DNA of 64,000 nt from Rhabditoides inermis (lineage: Eukaryota; Nematoda; Chromadorea; Rhabditida; Rhabditidae), in NCBI GenBank assembly GCA_963966185.1, contig CAWZYM010000360.1, forward strand, positions 114,501 to 178,500, in the 5' to 3' direction. A program made the translations under genes and the position numbers. Below are positions 9,809-21,221 of the stretch, piece after piece (the stretch's first letter is position 1; the number at the start of each line of letters is the position of its first letter). Below the pieces are notes generated by a model that saw only the letters and a list, made by a program, of their open reading frames with translations, did not search any database and was not told where the DNA came from.

Positions 9809-10176
9809 TAAAGGCACAGTGGCGACTTATTTCTGTCACGACCTGCCACAACTCCTCATTTTTACACCAGCAAAACATTTGGCAGTGACAGTAATCGAAC
9901 CCGCGAAGATAAAAGTCACAACGCAGCGCACATGCACTGAGCCATGAAGCAAGTGACTGTCCGTTGTTCATTTGCGGTTACGTCTACGGTCTACGACCCA
10001 AATTTTTGCAGTGATGTGTTGACGGAAAATTCAAATTTTGAGCTGCATTCTTGGCAGTTGCAGAATCGAAAATAACGCAGAATCGTCGTTCTTTCGCAAA
10101 AACTGCAAATGCGTTTGGTTAATATGGTTTTTAATAATACCCCGAGTCGAAAATAAGTCGCCACTGTTCTTTTAAA
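9809..10176. mobile_element. TTAA-flanked element with inverted termini and an internal tRNA-like unit
   Basis: The left end GGCACAGTGGCGACTTATTT is matched by the inverted right end AAATAAGTCGCCACTGTTCT, and both sides show TTAA. The paralogous site at 31895 lacks it. On the minus strand it carries a tRNA-like stretch (about 9880-9960) with an A-box-like TGGCTCAGTGCATG and a B-box-like GGGTTCGATTAC. TTAA flanks suggest a piggyBac-type non-autonomous element; that assignment is inferred. Confidence 0.6.
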
Positions 10177-10178
10177 CA

Positions 10179-11102
10179 GATCAAGGTGGAGCGAGGCGTT
10201 AGACAAGGCTGCCTACTGTCGCCGGTACTGTTCAACTGTGTATAAGAGGAGATCACCCGAAAAGTCGACTGGGAGCAGTATGGAGAGAGGAGAGGAATCA
10301 ATGTCAACGGCAAACAACTGAGCAATATTCGATATGCCGATGATGTGGTGCTGTTCGCCCGAAGTGCCCAGACCGCGGAGAAGATGTTACAAGAACTCGC
10401 CGACGCGAGCAAGGAGACGGGGTTGTTGATCAACACGGAAAGGAGAAAGATCAAGAATCAAGTTCGAGGGAAAAGAGCTGCAGCGGGTCGACAACTTCAA
10501 GTATCTGGGACGACGGCTGTCTTTCGAGAAGGCTGTATCGCCGGAGATCGACACAAGAATCTCGGCGGCTTGGAGCGCCTTCGAACAGAACCGACAAATG
10601 ATGCGAAACAGAAACATGCCAATGCGAATGAAAAGAGCGGTCTATCACACACATGTGCTGCCGCTTTTCTTGTACGGATCGGAGTCATGGAACCTACTGA
10701 AGACCGACGAGGACAAGCTATCAGTGGCACAGCGGAAGATAGAGAGAATTATGTGCGGAATAACACTCAACCATCAACCACCGCATCCGCAACGAGGAGC
10801 TGCGTAGGAGGACGAGGCTCAAGGATATCGTAGAAGAAGCAGCAAAGCGAAAATGGAAATACGCATGGAAGATGGTGCGTACGGACAAGTGGGGAACAAG
10901 GCTGATGGAATGGAGAGGCTCACCAGACAAGGAGAGGAGACTAGGAAGGCCGTACAAGCGATGGCAAGACGAGTTCAGGGACGCGATGCCGGACAACGGA
11001 AGGTTGAAGGCGGAATGGTTTACCGGCACATTGATTTCATCTTTACAGTCATTGTATATTTGTCACATTGTTGATTCCGGCAGTAATAAATAAATTAATT
11101 AA
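10179..11102 (+). mobile_element. 5'-truncated RTE-type LINE (reverse transcriptase remnant)
   Basis: Encodes the C-terminal part of a non-LTR reverse transcriptase: GVRQGCLLSPVLFN, then the catalytic IRYADDVVLFARSAQ, then FKYLGR, YGSESW and GRPYKRWQDEFRDAM in shifting frames. A TAA interrupts it right after SPVLFNCV and frameshifts occur near 10455, so it is dead. It ends AATAAATAAATTAATTAA, a short A/T repeat tail typical of RTE. TTCTTTTAAACA flanks it at 10167-10178 and 11103-11114, a 12-bp target duplication. Confidence 0.9.
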
Positions 11103-11225
11103 TTCTTTTAAACATTTTTTCTTGTTTTTTGTCGCTCAAACATTGTCTGGACAAACATTTTAATTTTAATCTGTTTTAAAAAGTATTTCGTAAAGTAAAA
11201 CTGCTCAACACTACGAGATTTTTAG

Positions 11226-11967
11226 ACTGCACTACCTATTCGCATAACGTTCGTCCGGTGTCTCATTTGTGGAATAGCACCGAGTGGCAGGACAGACTTC
11301 TGGATGCGACGGCCAAATTCCTCGCACCGGACACGAAAGAATTCCCATTTCCATCGGAGGAGATAATAAGAGGAGTGCTTGGGGTATGCGAACGGTAGAT
11401 GTAGACTGATGATGGTGATTATTTCAAGTACGCATTTGGTATCAGCAACGACACGTCGTTAAAAGATTTGATTCATGAAATAGAAGAAATCATTCCGGTA
11501 AGATTATATTAAAATATTTGAGTCTGATAATATTGGTTTCAGCAAACCTCGGTTACCGTATCCGTCGTTTTCGGAATGTTGTCGTGCGTCAGTGCATTAG
11601 CAGTTATTGCCTACCTCATTTACATCTCTAAGAAAAAGAAAAATGAACAGGTAGAATGATATAACATAAATAAGAACTCCATGAAAGTATTTAGGCATTA
11701 AGAACGATTTAATATCCTACGAGCGAACACTCTGTTAATATTCCATCACTTCCGAGAGACTTCTCTCTACAAATATTTTACTTGAAAGTGCGTACTAAGA
11801 TCTCACGCTGTTACTTGAGATTATCTGTTTACAGATAGCGATTGCTGTGATTTCGATTGTCACTCTGATATATGTTATTGTTTCGATTGTGTATGTCAGT
11901 GCATTTTTTCACACTCATAACAAAATCTCCGCTGATTTGTCCAAAAACATCAACTTCCAGGTCAAAA
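11226..11967 (+). pseudogene. Prominin-like gene fragment (first four seen exons), copy P1
   Basis: Exons 11226-11383, 11429-11497, 11543-11650 and 11835-11967 correspond one-to-one to the first four seen exons of the gene at 31963. They encode the N-terminal extracellular segment (HLWNSTEWQDRLL), TM1 (VVFGMLSCVSALAVIAYLIY) and TM2 (IAIAVISIVTLIYVIVSIVY). The frames are open, but the upstream ATG is GTA here and everything after the fourth exon is missing, replaced by repeats. The RTE and the TTAA element lie upstream. Confidence 0.75.
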
Positions 11968-11989
11968 GTAGGTTACAGTCAAGAACAGT

Positions 11990-12190
11990 CTAATTGTGTA
12001 CATATGTCAACATAGCTTGGCAATCAGTACGAAAAAAAATTCTATAAAGTTCAGCAAAAGCACATGCAATTTCTTTGAAAAGTACTTGCATAAAAAGAGT
12101 CAGTTTCACTTGACCCGATTCAACAAAAGTGCATACATAAAACTTTTACAAATACTAACACAAGCCGCGTACTGCTTGAACTAAGTTGAG
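11990..12190 (+). repeat. Dispersed repeat, related to foldback-element arms
   Basis: Close match to 18880-19080 (CATATGTCAACATAGCTTGG, GATTCAACAAAAGTGCATAC). It resembles the arms of the foldback element at 23511-23891. Both copies end at the B-module boundary AGGTGAGATTATATCTC. Confidence 0.6.
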
Positions 12191-12210
12191 GTGAGATTAT
12201 ATCTCATAGA

Positions 12211-12478
12211 AATGGTGGTGTGGTGGTGTGGTGGTGTGGTGGTATGATGGTATGATGGTGTGGTGTTGTGGTGGTGTGGTGTTGTGGTGGTGTGGTGGTG
12301 TGGTAGTGTGGTGGTGTGGTGGTGTGGTGGTGTGGTGGTGTGGTGGTGTGGTGGTGTGGTGGTGTGGTGGTGTGGTGGTGTGGTGGTGTGGTGGTGTGGT
12401 GGTGTGGTGGTGTGGTGGTGTGGTGGTGTGGTGGTATGGTGGTGTGGTGGTGTGGTGATGTGGTGGTGTGGTGTTGTG
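12211..12478. repeat. 8-bp minisatellite (GGTGGTGT)n
   Basis: About 33 units of an 8-base repeat with a few ATGG and GTTG variants. It interrupts the B-type sequence that starts at 12181. Long His/Thr and Trp/Cys/Gly frames over it are artefacts. Confidence 0.95.
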
Positions 12479-12839
12479 AACTGTAATTGCGGATTGTACT
12501 GTAGACGATAGCATGTCGTAAAAAAAGGACATGTTTTTAATCTTCCTGTTCACTGGAAGGAATGCCATTGGCGCGCGCCCTCTGCGATTGCGAAATTGGA
12601 AGACTCTCTCCCTATCAAACCAGCTACGTGCATTCACGTTATTTCCATGAAATTTAATAAAAGTGCGTTCATTATCTTTAAAAAAAGGACTGGCGTAAAA
12701 GTAGAGTTTGTGTTAGAGTTCACGTTAGAGTTCGTGTTAGAGTTTAGTGTCACCGCATCCAATACAACAGTAGGAAGCCGAAAACGGGACACTTCGCGAG
12801 GTGATGGTCCCTTGCATCCTGCAATGGTCCCCAGCACCC
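12479..12839. other. Intergenic, with one foldback arm
   Basis: Bases 12650-12760 (AATAAAAGTGCGTTCATTATC, then AGTAGAGTTTGTGTTAGAG repeats) resemble the left arm of the foldback element at 28003. Nothing else is recognised. Confidence 0.45.
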
Positions 12840-13575
12840 AGATATATCAAACCCTACATTGGTGATAGTAGTTTCATATTGGCCCAAAAAGCACTCCTTC
12901 ACGAATTTTATATTGAAAAATATTGAGAAATAGGGCGTCTGCTTATCAGTTTGTTTTATAATGTCCCCATGACTGTATACACAGCACACAGCATTCAATT
13001 CGAAACCTACACTGGTGATAGTAGTTACATATTGGCCCGAAAAGATTATGCCTCGCAGTGCTTCTTGGCCTACAGTTTTTTTTGCATCGGTTTCTTTTTT
13101 CGGATGCGATGGTGATTGACGTTCAATGTCCAGCAACCTTGTCTTTGTCCGTAACTCTGTTTGTTGCAGATCATGGCCGTTTGCTATTGCGGAGGCGATG
13201 GCAACTGTACTGGAGTTTGCAAGATGCGCAATGTCATCTATTGCCTCGAGTACGCTTTCCAGTAGTGTTGTTTTTCATTCATGGATAATCTCACCCCAGC
13301 TGTTACTGTATGGCGTATCGGCCGTGGATCAATCGGAAATCTTATTCTAGATAGGAATTTCGAAATATGGTAATACAGTCGAGCTTAGCGCACAATTTTG
13401 CCCTTTGGAACATCGATTGCCAGTGGTGTTCTAGCACTCTACCGTCACCTATTTCCAAACTCTCTTTTCGCTCTCTCACAACCCACAATACAGTAACAGC
13501 TGAAGTGACAAGTTGCGACTATACTAATAATTTCCATTTTAAGGTGCATACAATGTGGAGCCAAGTACGTACCAA
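12840..13575 (+). pseudogene. Decayed B-module leader and GIY-YIG gene (fifth copy)
   Basis: Leader remnants are at 12840-13045. The Cys-knuckle exon is at 13173-13249 (MAVCYCGGDGNCTGVCKMRN), and the start of the GIY-YIG exon at 13544 (CIQCGAKY) breaks off at about 13575, where CAAGTACGTACCAAGTACGT is duplicated. The end of the domain is missing. Confidence 0.7.
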
Positions 13576-14749
13576 GTACGTACTACAAAACATCAGGTGA
13601 TGTGCGTTCACTGTTCGCTGAAACGTATTTGAAACGACTGTGGGTGAACATTGCGCGATTGCGCTCACCGGAGATCACATAGGGTCCAATGGACATTCGT
13701 CATAAAATTGTGACAAAAGTGGCACAAAATTGTGACAAAAAGTACGTTCGTTGGCCTATAGGGGGTTTAACGAAGATACTGTTTTGGGTCATTTGTTAGT
13801 TCATAATAGTAATTTGGAAGGATGTGGGGACTTGAAACTGTGTTTCTAGGCTACTTATGTGTGCCCCTATGTGGCGCGATTTTTCGGGTCGCGCGCGATA
13901 AGGCGTTTGGCCGGAGCAATTTCATGAAACTTGGTCAGTGTGAGGGAATACTAACTGTGTGAACTGGGTGGTGGAGAAAAAGATCTGTTAGATCTACAAG
14001 TCTAATAGTGATAATAAGCGTGATAACGAGTCTATTAATGATAACAAGCGGTTTTCAGGCGTATGATACGTCATTAAATCTGACTTTTCACGTGTGTTTC
14101 AGTCGATTAGTCAAATGTGTCTCTGAGATCGGCCGGATCGAAGAAGGCTTGAAAAAACCCAAAATGAATAATGCGAGCATATTTATGAACACAAACAGAC
14201 CCGTATTACCACACATTCGCGGGCTAGCCAGTGCGTAGAAGGTTTTTTTCATACAATGTTTTAACAAGTTCGTGAAAATCATAGTCGACCGCCGGCGGCT
14301 CTCGCCGCCAGCCGCCACCAAAACAGTTCTTCGCGAGAGTGATGATCAAAGCTGAAGTTTCGTGAAGGTTGTGTGAAGAGAAGTGAAGGGTCACGTTAGA
14401 ATTATTTTTTTAACGAAAATGTCCACAATATTCCAATTCAATATCCCGTCCGTTGTATCGTATAAGAAGAAAGCCTAAGCACTTACTCATTCTATTTCCT
14501 TCTCGAATTCAACACCGAATCAATAGCAACTTTATCTAGTACAAACAGAATTGAGAGACAAATTAATTTTTGTTTAACCCATCTTTCCTCAACAGTCACT
14601 CACACCTCAACTTGTAATCACATTGTACTTACATGTTATTGTTTTGTAAACGTATCTCCAAAAGGAAAATAGTCTCCATCACCACATAGAACTATTCATC
14701 CTATCACTTATATAACGTTTCTAACACGTTTTGCAACCTAATTACGTAT
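13576..14749. other. Mostly unassigned intergenic DNA
   Basis: One exon-like frame follows a TGTTTCAG at 14102 (LVKCVSEIGRIEEGLKKPK, stop near 14238). Its family is unknown and no partner exon is visible. The rest shows no domain, repeat or RNA that I can support. Confidence 0.4.
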
Positions 14750-15013
14750 TGGAATTCATTTGCATTCAACTTTTTTCGCTGCACTTTCATCTCGTTGACC
14801 AAGTGTTTAGTATACCGTGTCTCAACTTTTTTCTTCTCGGCTCCCAGCCATCGCTCGCGCGCGGCGTCGATTTCTACCCAAAGAAGAACCCTCACATACA
14901 CGGGAAACCGAAGATGTCCTTCCAACACCTTCCCATATTCTCACAATACTTCATCAAACAGCCAATTTTGGCTATTTCCATAACCTAGAATACGGCGACG
15001 CTCCAGCAGACTT

Positions 15014-15525
15014 TATCCGATCGGATATACTAGTGTATCCGATCGGATATACCTACCAGATTCGACCCTCCCATATCAACAGTCCTTCACAAATCATGTC
15101 CTAACACTAACAACACTCTAAAATACATAATTTCTCTTTATTTGAATACTATAGAATAAAAATGAAAAATTACTTCGACAACCCACAAACGTATCCGATC
15201 GGATACGGTTTTATGGACGATTTTGACGAGCGTATCCGATCGGATATACTTTTGTGGACGATCGACCTTAGAGCTATACTTTGCATCAGTACATTCTGAA
15301 ACTCCTGTAATAATGTCTAAATGCCGAATTACAACAAAAATATGTACCATCCTCATGAAAACCGAACAGATAGGATATACGTGTCAATATGGTTCATGGA
15401 CGAGATTGACGAATTTATCTGATCGGATATACTATTGTATCTGACCGGATAAATTCAGTTTAGATCATCGATTTGACCCAAACTCGACTATATCCGATTG
15501 TGTAAAGAAGTTTATTCGATTGGAT
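15014..15525. other. Array of 14-bp palindromes TATCCGATCGGATA
   Basis: Perfect copies at 15014-15027, 15036-15049, 15192-15205 and 15233-15246; degenerate ones near 15416, 15438, 15490 and 15512. The inverted D copy keeps four perfect sites. The site is self-complementary, as expected for a dimeric DNA-binding protein; no binder is known from the sequence. Confidence 0.8.
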
Positions 15526-15582
15526 ATAGTAGTCAAACCCGTCGATCCGATCACCGAGGGTTGACACACCCAAGTTTGAGGT

Positions 15583-17400
15583 AATCCATTTCCGGCCAAT
15601 TCACCCCCTGAGGGCAAATGATCACTGATATGCATCAAATCACACCCCCGTAGAAATCTAGTGCTTTCTTCGAACTCACCACCTTCTAATCTGTCTAGAA
15701 ACACCCTTAAACCCATTCATGAGAGGATAGGTTACTTTCAATGTACAGTAAACCAGTACTAGCTACATTAACCCCTTATCTTGTCATGTTCGAAACGTGC
15801 CCGGAAATTAGATAGAGATCATGAAATGGGTACCGCTAGACTCGGACAGGGCCGGACAAGGTCCCTGTATACTCTTTTCCTCTGAATCTTCTCTCTCTCG
15901 TTCTCTCCCTCTCACTCACTACCCGCAGCCATACCCCATTTGTGAGACGCGCTTTGAGATATGATTTGAAAATAAGAAAAGATATCGACATGCGGTTTTC
16001 TTCTAGACCTTCCCTATTTTTCTGCGGTACTCTCTGCCAAGTTTCACGTTCTAATCTCAATTCAGTCACTTTCTGGGCCTCAATCCATTTCCGGCCAATT
16101 CACCCCCTGAGGGCAAATGATCACTGATATGCATCAAATCACACCCCCTTAGAAATCTAATGCTTTCTTTGAACTCACCACCCTCGAATCTGTCTAGAAA
16201 TACCTTTAAACCCATTCCCGGGAGAATATGTGACTTTCAATGTACAGTAAACCAGTACTAGCTACAGTAACTTGATATCTTGTCATGTCCGAAACGTGCC
16301 CTAACATTAGATAGAGATCATGAAATGGGTACCGCCAGACTCGTACAGGACCGAATAAGGTCTTTGTGTACTCTTTTCCTCTGATACTTCTCTCTCTCGT
16401 TCTCTCCCTCTCACTCACTACCCGCAGCCATACCCCATTTGTGAGACGCGCTTTGAGATATGATTTGAATATAAGAAGAGATATCGACATGCGGTTTTCT
16501 TCTAGGCCTTCCCTATTTCTCTGCGGTACTCTCTGCCAAGTTTCACGTTCTAATCTCAATTCAGTCACTTTCTGGGCCTCAATCCATTTCCGGCCAATTC
16601 ACCCCCTGAGGGCAAATGATCACAGATATGCATCAAATCAAACCCCCGTAGAAATCTATTGTTTTCTTTGAGCTCACCATCCTCAAATCTGTCTTGATAT
16701 ACCCTTAAACCCATTCCCGGGAGAACATGTGACTTTCAATGTACAGTAAACCAGTACTAGCTACAGTAACCCGATATCTTGTCATGTCCGAAACGTTCCC
16801 TAACATTAGATAGAGATCATGAAATGGGTACCGCTAGACTCGGACAGGGCCGGACAAGGTCCCTGTATACTCTTTTCCTCTGAATCTTCTCTCTCTCGTT
16901 CTCTCCCTCTCACTCACTACCCGCAGCCATACCCCATTTGTGAGACGCGCTTTGAGATATGATTTGAAAATAAGAAAAGATATCGACATGCGGTTTTCTT
17001 CTAGACCTTCCCTATTTTTCTGCGGTACTCTCTGCCAAGTTTCACGTTCTAATCTCAATCCAGTCACTTTCTGGGCCTCAATCCATTTCCGGCCAATTCA
17101 CCCCCTGAGGGCAAATGATCACAGATATGCATCAAATCACACCCCCTTAGAAATCTAATGCTTTCTTTGAACTCACCACTCTCTAATCTGTCTAGAAACA
17201 CCCTTAAACCCTTTCTCGGTACGATAGGTGACTTTCAATATACAGTAAACCAGTACTAGCTACAGTAACCCGATATTCTGTCATGTCCGAAACGTGTCCG
17301 GAAATTAGATAGAGATCATGAAATGGGTACCGCCAGACTCGTACAGGACCGAACAAAGTCCCTGTATACTCTTTTCCTGTGGTTCCTTTCTTTCTCCTTC
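15583..17400 (+). repeat. 499-bp tandem repeat, three full units plus a partial
   Basis: Unit starts at 15583, 16082, 16581 and 17080, each beginning AATCCATTTCCGGCCAATTC; the first three periods are exactly 499 bases. Each unit includes a TC-rich run and AGTAAACCAGTACTAGCTAC. Frames such as 15836-16069 recur per unit without a start context or domain and are not genes. Confidence 0.92.
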
Positions 17401-17649
17401 TCTTCCTGGCTCTCACGATCCATACGCACATATATTCAATGGGTAAAAGAATAGAAGAGACAAATAGTGATATACAGAAGGGCACCGACGGGAGACGAGT
17501 GTCTGCACAACTGCAGCTTTGTAAGGCATAAAGGAGTGAAATGATCGATACATCAGACTACAACTACGGAATGATTATACAACTACTCACGTCAAGGAAC
17601 GCCGAGTAGTTTTCTGTGATGGTCAGACGCTTTTCTGACATGACCACCT

Positions 17650-18020
17650 GACAGGGCACGTTCTCTACCAAGTTTGCTGTGTGGAACTTTGGTGTGATGA
17701 TTTGGGAGATATATAATCACTTCAAGTTGAAACCGTTTCCCGGAATGAAAAGTCCTTACATCCGAGACCGAGAGACGAGAGAGGGTACGGTAGACGGGAA
17801 GGAAGTACTGTAGATACAGTAATTCTTGTAGATCATGTCTGGTAAGCAACAGATGGAGCTCCCGGATTTTGTCCCGTCTAACATCAAAGAAATCGCCACT
17901 GCGTGTATCGATCAGGTAGTACTGTAGAAAGCGACTACTGTATTTTGAATTTCAGGACGTGTTTCAGGACAGAGAGAATTCGCGCGGACTTTGAGACAAT
18001 TTGCTCACTCAAAATCCAGA
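17650..18020 (+). pseudogene. Tyrosine-kinase C-lobe relic
   Basis: Bases 17656-17752 encode TFSTKFAVWNFGVMIWEIYN followed by HFKLKPFPG, matching subdomain IX of tyrosine kinases, where DVWSFG is usual; here Asp is Ala and Ser is Asn. Bases 17834-17914 encode LPDFVPSNIKEIATACIDQ, the C-lobe helix, and an exon after TTTCAG (17958) encodes DVFQDRENSR before a shift. Stops separate the pieces. The N-lobe and catalytic loop are absent. Confidence 0.6.
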
Positions 18021-18328
18021 GTGAGAGAAGAGACCGCCCACGAAGTCATCTCAACTTATAATCACTTTAAAACAAACAGAACAAACTACTAACACGACCC
18101 CGATTTTCTCATTGACACGCCCGTTCGTTTGATTTGCTAAAACTCACAAGTTTGAATGTGTGAACATGTGTTCTCTTTGTTCGTCGAAGTTTATTTGAAT
18201 GCACTCACTATTGGCGCCGGCTGAGAAGTAATATGATACAGATGATCTACGGCCGAGGGGTGAGAGTGGGAGAAAAGGAGAGAGAGACAGAGAAAGAGAA
18301 ACAAAGAGAGAGAGAATGAAATAAAGAA

Positions 18329-18361
<33 letters not shown>

Positions 18362-18879
18362 TAGAGAGAGAGAGAGTCAGACTACTTACAATTCCATGAC
18401 TTTGTCAAACAGTGTGGAGAGTGATGTCACGTGACCGCATACCGTTAAAATCAGCGCGGAATAGCGAATGTTCTATGCTAATTAGAGTGAGTCATGCGTC
18501 CAGTGAGATGTTACATGATTTTGCCTCACTCTTTGCATCTCACGTTGTGGTCCCTATATACGCAATAACGGAACCACCATTATAACGTATCATCCAACAT
18601 TGTTCTATGTATATTCGCCGCCTGGTGGATAGTTTCTGTTATTGCCAGCCGGGGTCAGTTGGCGAAACTCAGTTTCGAGCGAGAAAGGCCAGACAGCGCG
18701 GGCAAATGGTCGAGTGTCGCGCGGCCTCTTTGATTCGCATGCCGGCTTCTTTGATCAATATTATCGTTTGAAAGCGCGCGTTTGGGTCTCCTCACGACTA
18801 GAAGGTAGATCAAATGCGACTAGAGGGTAGATCGATTTTCTACCGTAATCTGGCGAACTATCTCCCAGAATAATATTAT
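18021..18879. other. Intergenic with a GA tract; otherwise unassigned
   Basis: A GA-rich microsatellite lies at 18270-18376. Beyond a short BTB exon relic, no gene, RNA or element is recognised. Confidence 0.5.
18380..18420 (+). pseudogene. Relic of a kelch-gene BTB exon
   Basis: Encodes DYLQFHDFVKQCGE and ends before GTGATG, matching the end of kelch exon 4 (NYFQFDDLVKQCGE, donor GTGAGT). No neighbouring exons survive. Confidence 0.5.
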
Positions 18880-19076
18880 ACATATGTCAACATAGCTTGG
18901 CAATCAGAACGAAAAAAATCTCTATAAAGTTCAGCAAAAGCACATGCATTTTCTTTGAAAAGTACTTGCATAAAGAGAGTCAGTTTCACTTGACCCGATT
19001 CAACAAAAGTGCATACAAAAAACTTTTACAAATACTAACACAAACCTGTGCCGCGTACTGCTTGAACTAAGTTGAG
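18880..19076 (+). repeat. Dispersed repeat, second copy of 11990-12190
   Basis: Shares CATATGTCAACATAGCTTGG and GATTCAACAAAAGTGCATAC with 11999-12180. It directly abuts the B2 boundary. Confidence 0.6.
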
Positions 19077-19551
19077 GTGAGATTATATCTCATAGAAATG
19101 ATATGCCTTCCCTCCCAAGTTATCACTTATGGGAGAGGTTGGCTCCTCCAAGGGTAAAGAAAGAATGATAGATCTAACGAGTTCTCAGAGGTAATCCCGT
19201 TCTTGTTCATTCTGTAGGCAACGTGTCGTTTTTCGACTATCCAAGTCTACCGATTTGTATATCTAATCTGTGTTTTCTTCATGAATTTCATATGGAAAAA
19301 TATTGAGAAATATGGCGCCTGCTTATCAGTTGTTTTTATAATGTCCCCATGACTGTATACACAGCACACAGCATTCAATTCGAAACCTACATTGGTGATA
19401 GTAGTTTCATATTGGCCCGGAAAGCACTATGCCTCGCAGTGCTTCTTGGCCTACAGCTTTTTGCATCGGTTTCTTTTTTCGGATGCGATGGTGATTGACG
19501 TTCAATGTACAGCAACCCTGTCTTTGTCCGTAAATCTGTTTGTTGCAGAGC

Positions 19552-20059
19552 ATGGCCGTTTGCTATTGCGGAGGCGATGGCAACTGTACTGGACTTTGCA
19601 AGATGCGCAATGTCATCTACTGCCTCACGTAGGCTTTTTAGTAGTGTTGTTTTTATTCATGAATAATCTCACCCCAGCTGTTGCTGTATGGCGTATCGGT
19701 CGAGTCTCAATCAGAAATCTTTTTCTAGATGAAAATTTCGAAAATATGGTAATACAGTCGAGCTTACTTAGCGCACAACTTTGCCCCTGATTGCCAGTGG
19801 TGTTCTGGCACTCTTCCCTCACCTATTTCCAAACTCTCTTTTTGCTCTATCACAGCCCGCAATACAGTAACAGCTGATGTGTCAAGTTGCGACTATACTA
19901 ATGATTTCCATTTTAAGGTGCATACAATGTGGAGCCAAGTACGTCGGGAAGACGAAACAAGAGTTACGGGTCCGCATTTCTCAGCATCGTCGATCACGGC
20001 AGAAGAAAGACGGCAAGTCGGCAATTTCTCTGCATCAGGTGAGGGCGAGGTTTGAGTGA
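19552..20059 (+). CDS. Short Cys-knuckle + GIY-YIG protein, copy B2
   Basis: Exons 19552-19628 and 19918-20059 encode 72 residues identical to copy B1 (Cys-knuckle at residues 4-16, VIYCLTC and CGAKYVGKT core, LRVRISQH helix). The stop again precedes the expected catalytic Glu. The leader at 19210-19430 is the same type as upstream of the kelch genes. Confidence 0.6.
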
Positions 20060-20651
20060 GGTCGTTTCGGACGGGGCGCGATCGGCTTCACAAAATGACG
20101 TCATCACTCGCAGTGCACCCTCGGATTCGACGTTGCCCTACTGGAAAAGATCGAACGTGGCAGTGCGATGGACCTCGGAATTGCCGAAGGGCGGTGGATT
20201 ACGGTACTTCAGTTTACCTAGGAGAAGTTAGGCAATGACTACTGTACACCCTCTTTTCGCGTATGTAAATGAAAGCAATTTTTAACTATATGTTCTTAAT
20301 GAACTTTGATAGAATGGTAGACTCCACAGTAAAAAAACTATCGAAGCTGATTTCGGTTGCAACAAATCTATTGTACTCAGTTCCAGCTCGCAAGTGCAAA
20401 TGCACAGGTACACAGGTACATTTTAGACCGTTTTCCCAAGGAAAGATGAAAAAATGTACTTATATGTCGTTTGCACTTGTGATCTATACATCATTTTAAC
20501 CTTATTGTTAACATTCTCTAATATCAGTTTCTTTTTCCCGTTCAAGCGCCTTTACAACAGAAAAAAGCCCTACCGGAGCCATTGATTGTCGCGAATAACC
20601 AGAAAACGAAGACTTCCGCAATGTTCTAAACTGTTAATACTAATCACGAAA

Positions 20652-21034
20652 ATGGTGTTATCGAAACACGATTTGGATAAAGAGTTTCAGAAACTGTCAC
20701 CTTCTCTGAACAGAAGAAATGAGACTGAGGACCAGCTATTGGCCGATGTGATCGACGATCCTTCGATTCTGGATGATGACAACGAGGTTTTCGAGATAAA
20801 CAGTAAGAATGTGAGTAGACCCGAAATGCTCATCCTGCCATCTGTGCCCGTATCCACCAATCTCCATGCATGCTTGTATATCTTGTGTGACGGAGAGAGA
20901 GAGAGAGAGAGAGAGTATCTCTGTCTGTCGCATCTCACTCTGTGAGAGAGATGCTTATCCGACTCTAGTCTGATCACCCCTTGCAGCCAACGGCACGACT
21001 GGACATCTACCGCACCGGGTGGACAGGGAAATAA
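20652..21034 (+). CDS. Unrecognised 68-residue acidic protein, copy B2
   Basis: Exons 20652-20810 and 20987-21034. The protein is the same as in B1. The intron's GA tract is four bases shorter, so the repeat varies without affecting the coding exons. Confidence 0.6.
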
Positions 21035-21221
21035 AAGCCCGGCGAGCGTATCGTCGTCTGCCGCTCTCTCGTCTCTCCATTTTTTCCGTCCGTTACAAAC
21101 ATTAACTTTCAATTTTTATATTTTTGAATTGTATTAATATTGTTTACCGTAGTTGTAATGTGTATTATTTTATTTTATGACATAAATAAATGTTTTTTTA
21201 TTGCAATTGGTTGACTTTGAG

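Larger units (their letters stand above)
14750..17475 (+). repeat. Element D, copy 1 (direct orientation)
   Basis: Matches the complement of 36164-37885: its left edge pairs with about 37885 and its right edge (ending ATAGTGATATACAG at 17475) with about 36164. It contains the palindrome array and the 499-bp tandem repeats. No transposase or terminal inverted repeat is seen, so its nature is open. Confidence 0.85.

Noticed and set aside
10345..10833. 162-codon ORF as an intact reverse transcriptase
   Set aside because: It covers YADD but changes frame near 10455 relative to the RT homology and lacks the upstream half; the element is dead.
12197..12637. 146-codon His/Thr-rich protein on the minus strand
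   Set aside because: A product of the 8-bp minisatellite.
15836..16069. Recurring 77-codon frame (starting MTELRLERETW) in the 499-bp units and in D2
   Set aside because: It repeats once per tandem unit, has no domain, and changes length from unit to unit.
15583..17400. CRISPR-like array from regular repeats
   Set aside because: Units are contiguous 499-bp tandem copies without spacers, in a eukaryotic context.
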